Under the pieces are notes generated by a model. It was given only the letters and a program-made list of their open reading frames with translations. It was not told the DNA's origin and searched no databases. 64,000 nucleotides of DNA, from contig JAAYCT010000016.1 in assembly GCA_012729635.1 (NCBI GenBank), forward strand, positions 1 through 64,000, written 5' to 3'. A program made the position numbers and the translations under genes. Positions 24,820 to 33,339 of the stretch are shown here, one piece after another (position 1 is the first letter of the stretch; each line of letters starts with the position of its first letter). This DNA is from Clostridiaceae bacterium (lineage in GTDB: Bacteria; Bacillota; Clostridia; Saccharofermentanales; Saccharofermentanaceae).

Positions 24820-26604
24820 ATGGATGATTCGTTTTCGACGATCCGGTCCCGCCTTGAGGCGAACCGGAAATACTGGGAAGAAAAAGAGGCCGCTGAAAAG
24901 AGCAGTGTGCGCGGCGAGGTCGGACAAACCGGAGTCAAGGATCGATTCAGTTATCTGATGCCGATTCCCGATGACCTCTGGGTGCGTTGCTCCTCATGTC
25001 AAGGCGTTATGCTTCGCGAGGATTTTGAGGAAAACCGAAGTGTGTGTCTTCATTGCGGGCACTGTTTCCGGGTGAACGCACACGAACGACTGGCGATGAC
25101 GGTGGACGAAGGGTCCTTTGAGGAGCTCTGGGAAACCCTGTACGGCAAAGATCCGATTTCCTTTCCGAGATACGGACATCGTTTGGGCAAGCTTCGTGAA
25201 AAGACGGGCATGACCGAGGCGGTCATTGTCGGAAGCGCGAAAATCGGCGGGTATCCTCTGATGATCGGTGCGATGGATTCGAATTTCCTGATGGGCTCGA
25301 TGGGGTCGGCCGTCGGTGAAAAAATTACCAGACTGTTTGAGACCGCTACCGAAAAAAAACTCCCCGTTGTTTTATTTACCGCCTCGGGCGGAGCCAGAAT
25401 GCAGGAAGGCATCGTATCGCTGATGCAGATGGCCAAGACTGCGGGCGCGGTCGAACGACACCATCGAGCGGGCTTGCTCTATATCTGCGTGATGACTGAT
25501 CCGACGACCGGGGGCGTGACGGCGAGTTTTGCCTCTTTGGGCGACATTATTCTCTCCGAGCCGGATACTCTGATCGGATTTGCCGGCAGAAGGGTCATCG
25601 AAGGGACCATTGCGCAAGCTCTTCCGGAGGATTTCCAGCGATCGGAATTCATCCTGAAGCACGGCTTTCTTGATCGAATCGTCACTCGTGATGAGATGCG
25701 TCGTGAGCTCACGGAACTTCTCGCGCTTCACTCCGGTAAAAAGGTTCCCGGCCCCGATACCGACGCGCCGAGAGGTCGTCTTCCCGCGCTTCCGAAGCAT
25801 CGGAGCACCGGTTCCGAGTGTTTGTCGATCATAAGGAATCGGGAACGCCCTACGCTGAATGATTATCTTCCGATGATTTTTACCGATATTCACGAGATGC
25901 ACGGCGACCGGTATTTTGCGGACGACCGCGCGATGTTCACCGGAATCGGTCGACTGAACGGTCGTCCGGTCACGATTATCGGCCATCGGAAAGGGAAAAC
26001 GCTTTTAGAGAATCAGGAATGTAATTTCGGAATGCCGCACCCGGAGGGGTATCGAAAAGCACTGCGCGCGATTCGTCAGGCTGAAAAATTTGCACGTCCG
26101 GTTATAACGATCATCGATACGCCCGGAGCGTATTGCGGTGTTGCCGCGGAAGAGCGCGGACAGGGCGAAGCGATTGCCCGAAACCTTACGGAGATTATGC
26201 CGGCTCGTACGCCGATCATCAGTATCGTAATCGGAGAAGGCGGCAGTGGCGGAGCCTTGGGAATCGCGGTATGCGACGAGCTTGCCATGACGTCAAACGC
26301 AATCTATTCGGTCATTTCTCCGCGCGGCTTTGCGTCCCTGCTCTGGAAGGATCCGTCCCGTGAAAACGAGGCGGCCGATACGGCGCACATCACGGCCTAT
26401 GACCTTAAAGATTTATCCATTTGCGATACGATTCTTGCGGAGCCGGACGGCGGTGCCCATTCCGGTGCCGAGCGCATGGCGGCTACGCTTAAAACCTATC
26501 TTCTCGGTGCCGTCGACCGACACGCGAAGGCGTTTTCCAAGGACCCGGACAAGGCACTCGAGTCTCGTTACCAGCGTTTTCGAAGGATTGGAGATTGCTC
26601 CTAA
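24820..26604 (+). CDS. accDA: Fused acetyl-CoA carboxylase carboxyltransferase (AccD-AccA)
   Basis: A 594-residue single chain combining both carboxyltransferase subunits. The first half (about 1-310) is AccD-like with the zinc finger CSSC...CLHCGHC near residue 50 and FTASGGARMQEGIVSLMQM. The second half (about 330-590) is AccA-like with LNDYLPMIFTDIHEMHGDR, IDTPGAYCGVAAEERGQGEA and VIGEGGSGGALGIA. Normally these are separate proteins of about 290 and 320 residues forming an alpha2beta2 complex. There is no sign of a frame change in the linker (GKKVPGPDTDAPRGRLPAL), so the fusion looks real. It closes the fatty acid operon. Confidence 0.95.
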   Translation: MDDSFSTIRSRLEANRKYWEEKEAAEKSSVRGEVGQTGVKDRFSYLMPIPDDLWVRCSSCQGVMLREDFEENRSVCLHCGHCFRVNAHERLAMTVDEGSFEELWETLYGKDPISFPRYGHRLGKLREKTGMTEAVIVGSAKIGGYPLMIGAMDSNFLMGSMGSAVGEKITRLFETATEKKLPVVLFTASGGARMQEGIVSLMQMAKTAGAVERHHRAGLLYICVMTDPTTGGVTASFASLGDIILSEPDTLIGFAGRRVIEGTIAQALPEDFQRSEFILKHGFLDRIVTRDEMRRELTELLALHSGKKVPGPDTDAPRGRLPALPKHRSTGSECLSIIRNRERPTLNDYLPMIFTDIHEMHGDRYFADDRAMFTGIGRLNGRPVTIIGHRKGKTLLENQECNFGMPHPEGYRKALRAIRQAEKFARPVITIIDTPGAYCGVAAEERGQGEAIARNLTEIMPARTPIISIVIGEGGSGGALGIAVCDELAMTSNAIYSVISPRGFASLLWKDPSRENEAADTAHITAYDLKDLSICDTILAEPDGGAHSGAERMAATLKTYLLGAVDRHAKAFSKDPDKALESRYQRFRRIGDCS

Positions 26605-26698
26605 AGATGGTATCATATGAGGCGGTGTATCCGTAAAATCGAGTCGGGAGTACCCGTCATTCGTTTGCACGGTTTCCGCAGGATCATCGGGAGTTTTC

Positions 26699-28480
26699 AT
26701 GAAACAGTCACTGGTATCTTTTCTGCGACCGTATTATCGGGTCACGTCGATCGGTCTTTTTATGAAACTGATGGAGGCGGCGCTTGAGCTGACGCTCCCG
26801 ATTTTTCTTTCGCGGATCATTGATTACGGCATCCTCCCGAAAAATGTTTCCTATGTGATCCGAAACGGTCTGTGGATGCTCCTGATTGTCGTTATCGCAT
26901 TGGGGTTTGCGGTCATCTGTCAGTATTGCGCGGCCGTCGCGGCTCAGGGTTTCGGCGAACGGCTTCGAACCGCATTGTTTCGTCATATCAATCGTCTTTC
27001 CGATTCCGAACAGCGGAAGGTGGGTACGGAATCATTGATGAATCGGGTGAGCGCGGACGTCGAGCGACTTCAGCTCGGTGTTTCTATGCTGGTTCGCCTC
27101 GGCTCCAGGATCCCCTTTGTAACCGTCGGAGCCATCCTGGCATCCGTATCGGTTGATGCACCGCTTTCAGCGGTGATTCTTATCGGATCGATTGCGTTTA
27201 TTATCGTGTCGGCCGTTATCATACTGACGGTTTTTCCTCTTTATGCCGAAATGCAAGGCCGTCTGGATCGAATCGGCCGAGTGGTCAGAGAGAGTTTTCT
27301 GGGTGCCCGCGTCATTCGCGCGTTTCGAAAAAGAGAAGCGCGCAGCGAACGATTGGATCATGCCGTAGGTGAGCATGAACGCAGTGCGGTCCGGGCAGCG
27401 AAGGTATCCTCGTTCATGCAACCGTCAACCCAATTCATTATGAATTGCGCAATCTGTGCCGTGTTATGGTTTGGTTCGTATCGCATAAACAGCGGTGAAT
27501 TGACCTCCGGACAGATTGTCGCATTGATCAACTATATCCTACAGATTTTGGTGGCACTGATGCTGGTGGCAAACCTGGCTGTTATTTTCACCCGGGCGGC
27601 CGCTTCGGCCGGACGGGTCCGCGAAGTGTTTGCACTGTTGCCGGAACCCGGAACGATTGACAAAATGAATTGGAAGAGAGCGGACGGAGAAAGTGAGATG
27701 ATCTGCAATCCCGATGCCTTTGCCCTGGAGTTTGAAAACGTTACTTTTCGGTATACAAACGAGCACGGTGAATTATCAAAGCGGGCTTCCCTAATGAATC
27801 TTTCGTTCGGGGTGCGACGCGGCGAAACGATGGCCGTTACCGGGACGACCGGTTCGGGGAAATCCACCTTGATTCGCTTGCTGTTTCGTACAGAGGAAGT
27901 GACAGACGGTCATATCCGCGTCAACGGATCCGACATCCGTTCTTTACCTCTGTCCGAGCTTCGCTCCGTCCTGTCCGTCGTCCACCAGGCGCCGAGGCTT
28001 TTTTCCGGAACAATTGCGGAAAACCTGCGTTGGGGAAACGAAGGGGCGGATGAAGAATCCTTGAAGGAAGCGTGCAGGGTCGCGCAGGCATGGGATTTTG
28101 TCGCGGAGCTTCCCGAGGGATTGAACGCGCGCGTGGAACGAAACGGGAGAAATTTTTCGGGCGGTCAGCGTCAACGTCTGGCCATCGCGCGAGCCCTTGT
28201 TAAAGAGTCGGAGGTGCTGATTCTGGATGATTGTGCATCGGCGCTGGATTATATCACAGAGGCGAAACTGTACCGGGCGCTGGAGAAAGACAAACGCAAA
28301 ACCGGAAGAACGCTGGTTATTGTTTCACAGCGGATTGCGGCGATTCGATTCGCTCAAAACATTTTGGTCCTGGATGACGGGCAGGTCGCCGGATTCGGGC
28401 CGCACGAGCGGTTGATCCGGGATTGTGCGGAATATAAAGCCATTGCAGAATCACAGCATTTCGGAAGGGGGGCAGTCTGA
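26699..28480 (+). CDS. Heterodimeric ABC exporter subunit with degenerate ATP site
   Basis: A 593-residue half transporter: six membrane helices (about 1-320), then the ATPase. Walker A is GTTGSGKST and the signature is the intact FSGGQRQR. Walker B reads LILDDCASALD, with Asp where the catalytic Glu belongs, and the switch histidine is Gln in VSQRIAAIR. These changes are the hallmark of the non-hydrolysing partner of heterodimeric exporters such as TmrAB and BmrCD. The next gene, starting directly after this stop, supplies the active residues. The substrate is unknown; multidrug or lipid export is usual. Confidence 0.9.
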   Translation: MKQSLVSFLRPYYRVTSIGLFMKLMEAALELTLPIFLSRIIDYGILPKNVSYVIRNGLWMLLIVVIALGFAVICQYCAAVAAQGFGERLRTALFRHINRLSDSEQRKVGTESLMNRVSADVERLQLGVSMLVRLGSRIPFVTVGAILASVSVDAPLSAVILIGSIAFIIVSAVIILTVFPLYAEMQGRLDRIGRVVRESFLGARVIRAFRKREARSERLDHAVGEHERSAVRAAKVSSFMQPSTQFIMNCAICAVLWFGSYRINSGELTSGQIVALINYILQILVALMLVANLAVIFTRAAASAGRVREVFALLPEPGTIDKMNWKRADGESEMICNPDAFALEFENVTFRYTNEHGELSKRASLMNLSFGVRRGETMAVTGTTGSGKSTLIRLLFRTEEVTDGHIRVNGSDIRSLPLSELRSVLSVVHQAPRLFSGTIAENLRWGNEGADEESLKEACRVAQAWDFVAELPEGLNARVERNGRNFSGGQRQRLAIARALVKESEVLILDDCASALDYITEAKLYRALEKDKRKTGRTLVIVSQRIAAIRFAQNILVLDDGQVAGFGPHERLIRDCAEYKAIAESQHFGRGAV

Positions 28481-30319
28481 ATGGCCGGTGAGCGATCCGT
28501 GTTGCAGGGTATGGCCAATCTGGCTCCGGACGGGAAAACACTTTCCCAAACGCGGGTCCGTCCTTCTTTGTCGAAATTGACGCGGGTCCTGTCCTTTGCC
28601 GGAGAAAAGCGAGCCGATTTGTGGATGGTGATCATATTCGGCATATTGGGCGGAGCGATGTTTGTAATCGCCCCTTTTTTTGTCGGCGAGACGATCGACC
28701 GGACGATGACGGACGGAACGACTGATTTTCAAGAAATTCTCAAGCGGATCGGAATTCTTGTTCTGCTGTACGTCATCGGGTCGACCTTGCTTTGGCTGAT
28801 GCAGTTTTTTTCCGGAATGGTCGCGGCACGAACCGCCGCGGGACTTCGCAGATCCCTCTATCGAAAGATCGATCGGCTTCCCCTATCCTTTTATGACCGA
28901 TCGTCGGACGGAGATATCGAGACGCGATTTGTCTATGATATCGATGTGATTTCGGATGGATTGACACAGGGTCTCGCGCAACTCTTTCAGGCGGCGGTGA
29001 CGATTGTCGGTACCCTTGTTTTCATGGCTGTGATGAGTATTCGAATGACGCTGTTCATCATTCCGATTGCGGTCCTTACGGTGACGGTCGCGATACAAAT
29101 TGCCCGCATGACCGCCGGTCAATTCGCCAAACAGCAAGAGTTGGTCGGTAAGATGAACGAACTTACGGAAGAGGTGATTTCGGGACAGCGGGAGGTTAAG
29201 GCTTTTGTATACGGGAAAAGAGCGCAAAGTCGATTTGAAGAGATCAGCGGCGCATTGTTCCGGGCGGCGAAGCGGGCACAGTTTTTGTCTTCTTTGCCCA
29301 ATCCGACCACCCGCTTTATCAACCATTTTGCATATATTCTCATCGCCGTTCTCGGATTTTTCGTCGGAGGGTTATCGGTCGGGAATATTTCCGCGTACAT
29401 TTTGTATTGGACGAATTTTACGCGCCCGGTTAACGATCTGACCAATATCACCGCTCAAGTGATGGCCGCATTCGCTTCCGCCGACCGTGTCTTTGAAATT
29501 CTGGATCTTCCTTCCTCCCGAAACGCAGAAAACGGAGTTAAGGCGGATCCGGACCAGATTGAGGGAGAGGTACAATTTGAAAACGTCTTTTTCTCGTACT
29601 CCGAGGAAAAGAAGTTAATCGAAAACCTCTCTTTTATCGCACGACCGGGGGATACTGTGGCCATAGTCGGACCGACCGGAGCAGGAAAGACGACGTTAAT
29701 CAATTTGCTCATGCGTTTCTATGAAATCGAGCGCGGACAAATTCGAATCGACGGCAAAGATATCTCGGACGTGAACAAGGATACGCTTCGATCCATGTTC
29801 GGAATGGTTTTACAGGACACATGGTTATTTGAAGGATCGGTACGCGAAAACCTGCTTTTCGGGAAGCCCGACGCGACGGATGACGAAATGATTGCGGCAG
29901 CGAAGGAAGTGCATGCGGACGGTTTCATCCGAAGACTTCCGGACGGATATGACACGATGCTTTCCGAAAACGCGGAAAATCTCTCCGAGGGTCAGCGGCA
30001 GTTGTTGGCCATCACGCGCGTGATGCTTGCCGATCCGCCGATGCTGATCCTGGATGAAGCGACCAGTTCGGTCGACTCCTGGACCGAAAAACGGATTCGG
30101 GACGCATTTGATCGCCTGATGAAGGGTCGGACCGGCTTTGTCATCGCCCATCGGCTTACGACCATACGAAATGCGGACCTGATTCTGGTGATGAAAAACG
30201 GCGCGATCGTCGAGCAGGGTAGCCATCGGGAACTGGTCCAAAGAGACGGTCTCTACGCAAAAATGTACGGTAGCGGTTCGGGGTTCTCGTCCGGCCCCTC
30301 TTCGAATGCATTGAATTAA
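28481..30319 (+). CDS. Heterodimeric ABC exporter subunit with catalytic residues
   Basis: A 612-residue partner of the preceding protein. An N-terminal extension of about 30 residues precedes six membrane helices and the ATPase. Walker A GPTGAGKTT, Walker B LILDEATSSVD and switch histidine IAHRLTTIR are intact, while the signature is LSEGQ instead of LSGGQ. Together with the partner's good signature this makes one active and one silent ATP site. The ATG follows the upstream TGA without any gap, so translation is coupled. No regulator is adjacent. Confidence 0.9.
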   Translation: MAGERSVLQGMANLAPDGKTLSQTRVRPSLSKLTRVLSFAGEKRADLWMVIIFGILGGAMFVIAPFFVGETIDRTMTDGTTDFQEILKRIGILVLLYVIGSTLLWLMQFFSGMVAARTAAGLRRSLYRKIDRLPLSFYDRSSDGDIETRFVYDIDVISDGLTQGLAQLFQAAVTIVGTLVFMAVMSIRMTLFIIPIAVLTVTVAIQIARMTAGQFAKQQELVGKMNELTEEVISGQREVKAFVYGKRAQSRFEEISGALFRAAKRAQFLSSLPNPTTRFINHFAYILIAVLGFFVGGLSVGNISAYILYWTNFTRPVNDLTNITAQVMAAFASADRVFEILDLPSSRNAENGVKADPDQIEGEVQFENVFFSYSEEKKLIENLSFIARPGDTVAIVGPTGAGKTTLINLLMRFYEIERGQIRIDGKDISDVNKDTLRSMFGMVLQDTWLFEGSVRENLLFGKPDATDDEMIAAAKEVHADGFIRRLPDGYDTMLSENAENLSEGQRQLLAITRVMLADPPMLILDEATSSVDSWTEKRIRDAFDRLMKGRTGFVIAHRLTTIRNADLILVMKNGAIVEQGSHRELVQRDGLYAKMYGSGSGFSSGPSSNALN

Positions 30320-30396
30320 CGAAGAAAAAGTGATAAATTTATCCTTAGTATATGTATTCGTCTTGACCGGATAATCGGAGAGGAAGGTGTTTTTGT

Positions 30397-30906
30397 ATGA
30401 AAAAATCAATCGTGTACATTCTTTTGGCGGCACTCCTGATGACCGCTTTGTTTTCGGCCTCATGTAACCGAAAGACAATCAATGATGATGATTTCGAAGA
30501 CATAATGGATGATCTTGATTATGATATCAATAAGTATGTTGATGGATTGCCCAAGGGCATGGATCGTCGAATCAATGCGTACGACAGTGATGACTTTTTT
30601 GCGTTCTATGTTGAGTTTGACGATGAGGAAGATGCGATAGAAGAGTATGAAGATATTCTTGACGATGTGATGGATGCCAAAGATGATGAGGATTTTGAAG
30701 GCAAGATCAAAAAATCGGGTTCCGGAAATTATAATAAGCTGATTGTAAACGGTGATTTTGACGACGAGGTGAATGAGTTCCCGGAGGGAAATATATATGC
30801 GGTCATATACCGGATCGAAGATATTATTATTGTCGTCGGTGCAACGGATAACGATAAAAGGGACATCGAAGAGGTCGAGGAAGTACTTAAGGAGCTCGGA
30901 TATTGA
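30397..30906 (+). CDS. Small acidic lipoprotein, first of three tandem relatives
   Basis: A 169-residue secreted lipoprotein with the charged start MKKS, a hydrophobic stretch and lipobox FSASC (Cys at about 23). The mature part is strongly acidic (DDDDFEDIMDD and similar), contains the motif IKKSGSGNYNKLIVNG and ends KELGY. The next two lipoproteins share the overall plan, and the closest neighbour has FKKSGSGSYKKLVANG and ends KKLGY. The family is not known to me. GAGGAAGG precedes ATG. Confidence 0.8.
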   Translation: MKKSIVYILLAALLMTALFSASCNRKTINDDDFEDIMDDLDYDINKYVDGLPKGMDRRINAYDSDDFFAFYVEFDDEEDAIEEYEDILDDVMDAKDDEDFEGKIKKSGSGNYNKLIVNGDFDDEVNEFPEGNIYAVIYRIEDIIIVVGATDNDKRDIEEVEEVLKELGY

Positions 30907-30957
30907 TTTTTGGACGGACGCCTTTTTCGATTCGCGGCTAGGAATTTATCAAATTCA

Positions 30958-30966
30958 TGCTATAAT
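30958..30966 (+). promoter_or_regulatory. Extended -10 promoter of second lipoprotein
   Basis: TGCTATAAT is a perfect extended -10; no good -35 is seen 17 bases upstream. The transcript would start near 30973, which rules out the upstream ATG at 30973 and supports the TTG start at 31015. Confidence 0.65.
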
Positions 30967-31014
30967 CGTAGTATGTTGGTAACCGAAAAGTATAAAGAGA
31001 AGGGGTGTTGTGAA

Positions 31015-31506
31015 TTGAAAAAGACAAAAAAGATTATTGTACTGGTATTGGCCTTTGCCATGATTCTGTCGTTGGCTGCATGCTCGAAAAAGCCGATCGA
31101 CTACAAAGATTTCAAGGACATTATGGAGGACGAGTTCGATTTTGAAGTGACCAAGATGTCCGCCGACAAGGGTGTGGACAAGAGCTACTACGCAATGGAC
31201 GAGGATTATGAGTATACCGTAACATACACGCTTTTCGATGACGAAGAGGATGCCGAGGAACAGATCGAGGATATGATCGATGAAATCGAAAAAGATATCA
31301 AGAAGGACCGGTTCGACGGCGATTTCAAGAAGAGCGGCTCCGGATCATACAAGAAGTTGGTCGCAAACGGCGAGGATGAGGACGGAAACGATATATACAT
31401 CGTTGTGATTCGATCCAAAGACATGATCATTACGGCCATGACCGACAGTACGAAAAAGAGCGATATCAAGCAAATCGACGATATCATCAAGAAACTCGGT
31501 TACTGA
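31015..31506 (+). CDS. Small acidic lipoprotein, second of three tandem relatives
   Basis: A 163-residue lipoprotein starting with TTG (KKTKKIIV next), lipobox LAAC. It is the closest relative of the first copy: DYKDFKDIMEDEFDFEVTKM aligns with the FEDIMDDLDYDINKY region, FKKSGSGSYKKLVANG is shared, and it ends IKKLGY. AAGGGG lies about ten bases before the TTG. It has its own extended -10 promoter upstream and a strong terminator downstream, so each copy seems separately transcribed. Confidence 0.8.
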   Translation: MKKTKKIIVLVLAFAMILSLAACSKKPIDYKDFKDIMEDEFDFEVTKMSADKGVDKSYYAMDEDYEYTVTYTLFDDEEDAEEQIEDMIDEIEKDIKKDRFDGDFKKSGSGSYKKLVANGEDEDGNDIYIVVIRSKDMIITAMTDSTKKSDIKQIDDIIKKLGY

Positions 31507-31533
31507 TTGATTCCGATTCATTAAAAATATCAA

Positions 31534-31576
31534 GAAGCCCGCCCGCCGATTTGATCGGCGGACGGGCTTCTTTTTT
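31534..31576 (+). terminator. Strong Rho-independent terminator
   Basis: A 17-bp stem (GAAGCCCG... with one mismatch) and three-base loop are followed by six T. It ends the second lipoprotein transcript. Confidence 0.95.
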
Positions 31577-31625
31577 GTTGAGACATATATCTGTATTGAA
31601 TGAAGCGGCGGGTTGCGTCAAACTA

Positions 31626-31634
31626 TGCTATAAT
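31626..31634 (+). promoter_or_regulatory. Extended -10 promoter of third lipoprotein
   Basis: TGCTATAAT again, identical to the element before the second copy, without a clear -35. The spacing to the start codon (about 40 bases) is similar in both, suggesting the promoter was duplicated with the gene. Confidence 0.65.
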
Positions 31635-31672
31635 TATTTGGTATTTATTCTGTTGCTTTCGGAGGAAGAACC

Positions 31673-32179
31673 ATGACCAAATCGTTCCGGGTGATTTCTT
31701 TTGTACTCTTGCTGGGTATTTTTTTATTTATCCTGTCCGCGTGTAAATCGGAAATGGATTCGGACCGGTTTATTTCCATTCTTAAGGACAACGAAGTAGG
31801 AGCGAGTGTTATTAAATCGCCGGATGATGAGGATCCGAGCGAAATCATATTCGGCTCGGGGATGGATCAGGAGATTTATTTTTTTCTTTATCAGTGCGAA
31901 ACCGTCGAGGATGCGAAAATCTACTACGACGACATGAAAAAAACACTGGTTGATCTGTCTCTGACCTCGGGAACCGAGGGTCAATGCGTGGAGACCGGGA
32001 ATAATAAATACACCAAGTGTGTTGCGGATTTGAAGTACGCCGAAAATGACGGCACGGGGGAAGGAACCTATGCGGTCCTGATCATGAACGGTCGATCGGT
32101 GATCACCATAATGACCAAAGGGCTTTCGACTCCTGTGATTGAAAAAGTGAATCATGTCGTGAAGGAACTGGGCTATTAA
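31673..32179 (+). CDS. Small lipoprotein, third of three tandem relatives
   Basis: A 168-residue lipoprotein with lipobox LSAC (Cys at about 24). It is more diverged than the other two: less acidic, with an extra pair of cysteines (QCETVEDAK and GQCVETGNNKYTKC). It keeps the MDSDRFISILKD opening, the FLYQCETVEDAKIYYDDM counterpart of the DEEDAEE segment and the final VKELGY. GGAGGAAG precedes ATG. The function is unknown. Confidence 0.78.
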   Translation: MTKSFRVISFVLLLGIFLFILSACKSEMDSDRFISILKDNEVGASVIKSPDDEDPSEIIFGSGMDQEIYFFLYQCETVEDAKIYYDDMKKTLVDLSLTSGTEGQCVETGNNKYTKCVADLKYAENDGTGEGTYAVLIMNGRSVITIMTKGLSTPVIEKVNHVVKELGY

Positions 32180-32264
32180 TCCGGATGATGATTTCGGGCA
32201 CCGGATCAACGGTAAGCACACAGATATTTCTTTTGAACGAACTGCTTTTGAATCGGAGCAACGT

Positions 32265-33197
32265 ATGATCATAACGGTTTCTCTCAATCCTGCCGTAGAC
32301 CGCTTTATAACCGTTCGGGATTTTTCTCCCGGCGGGCTGAATCGTGTGTTGTATTCGCGAAGCTTTTCGGGCGGAAAAGGAAATAATGTCGCTTCGGTCT
32401 TACACAGAATGGGTGTCCCTTGTCTGGCAACCGGTTTTATGTCCGGAAATGCGGGCAGAGGGGCGGAGGCCGGGCTTGCCGATCAGGGTATCCGTTGCGC
32501 GTTTGTGTATACGTCCGGTGAGACGCGTACGAACATAAAAATCACGGATGAAAGCTCCCGAAGTTGTACCGAACTTAACGAATCGGGACCGCCGGCGAGT
32601 TCCAAAGATCTCACGCACTTGGAAAAAATCCTGAAAAAACGGGTTCAGGCAGGCGATGTCGTTGTGTTTTCCGGGAGTCTTCCGGAGGGAATTGAGCCGG
32701 GTGCTTACGCGCGACTGATGAATGAAATGAAAAAACAGGATGCGGGAACGGTATTGGATGCCGATGACGAAGCGCTCGGCGAAGGGCTTCGCTCGTCTCC
32801 GGACGCAATCAAACCGAACATCGACGAACTGTCGAGACTTGCCGGAAGAATCCTTACGACGCCGGAGGAGATCATCGCGGCCGTACGCGAGATTCGGAAA
32901 AGCGAAGACCAGAAAGTGCTCGTTTCGATGGGCGACCGGGGAGCGATGCTTTTCGGGAAGGTTTCCGTGCTGTATGCGCAAGCACCGGATGTTTCGGTCG
33001 TGAATACGGTCGGAGCCGGTGACGCGATGACTGCGGCCCTGGCGATCGGCCTTTCCTCGGGTGCGGACGATGAGACCTTATTGAGGCGCTCGGTTGCATT
33101 TGCTGCCGCGTCGGTCATGTCCGACCACTTTGAGTGCCTGACGGAAGAGATTGTCCTCAAGCAGGAGGAAAGAATTCAAATTCAAAGATTATCGTAG
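32265..33197 (+). CDS. PfkB-family sugar-phosphate kinase (1-phosphofructokinase type)
   Basis: A 310-residue ribokinase-fold enzyme. TVSLNPAVDR and FSGGKGNNVASVL are the substrate-binding signatures of the FruK/LacC/PfkB branch, and NTVGAGDAMTAAL is the catalytic anion-hole motif with its Asp. It likely phosphorylates fructose 1-phosphate or tagatose 6-phosphate with ATP. No PTS or sugar transporter gene is adjacent, so the substrate stays open. The downstream TCGGAT/ATCCGA hairpin and later T7 run (about 33210-33248) may act as a weak terminator. Confidence 0.88.
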   Translation: MIITVSLNPAVDRFITVRDFSPGGLNRVLYSRSFSGGKGNNVASVLHRMGVPCLATGFMSGNAGRGAEAGLADQGIRCAFVYTSGETRTNIKITDESSRSCTELNESGPPASSKDLTHLEKILKKRVQAGDVVVFSGSLPEGIEPGAYARLMNEMKKQDAGTVLDADDEALGEGLRSSPDAIKPNIDELSRLAGRILTTPEEIIAAVREIRKSEDQKVLVSMGDRGAMLFGKVSVLYAQAPDVSVVNTVGAGDAMTAALAIGLSSGADDETLLRRSVAFAAASVMSDHFECLTEEIVLKQEERIQIQRLS

Positions 33198-33267
33198 CCG
33201 ATAATATCCGTCGGATCGCATCCGATCCGTATCCTCATCCCTTTTTTTCGAAAATCAGGGAAGCCTC

Positions 33268-33320
33268 TGGACAGAACATATGTTCGGCGTTATAATACGT
33301 CCATGGAAGAACATACGTTC
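33268..33320 (+). promoter_or_regulatory. SOS promoter with two LexA boxes
   Basis: TGGACA (33268-33273), 17 bases, TATAAT (33291-33296). GAACATATGTTC (33274-33285) fills the spacer right after the -35, and GAACATACGTTC (33309-33320) lies just past the expected start point. Both fit the Firmicutes LexA (DinR) box GAAC-N4-GTTC, and each is followed by G as in the consensus. Repression by LexA and induction on DNA damage are strongly suggested. Confidence 0.85.
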
Positions 33321-33339
33321 GTTATGGAGGGCGCTACCG

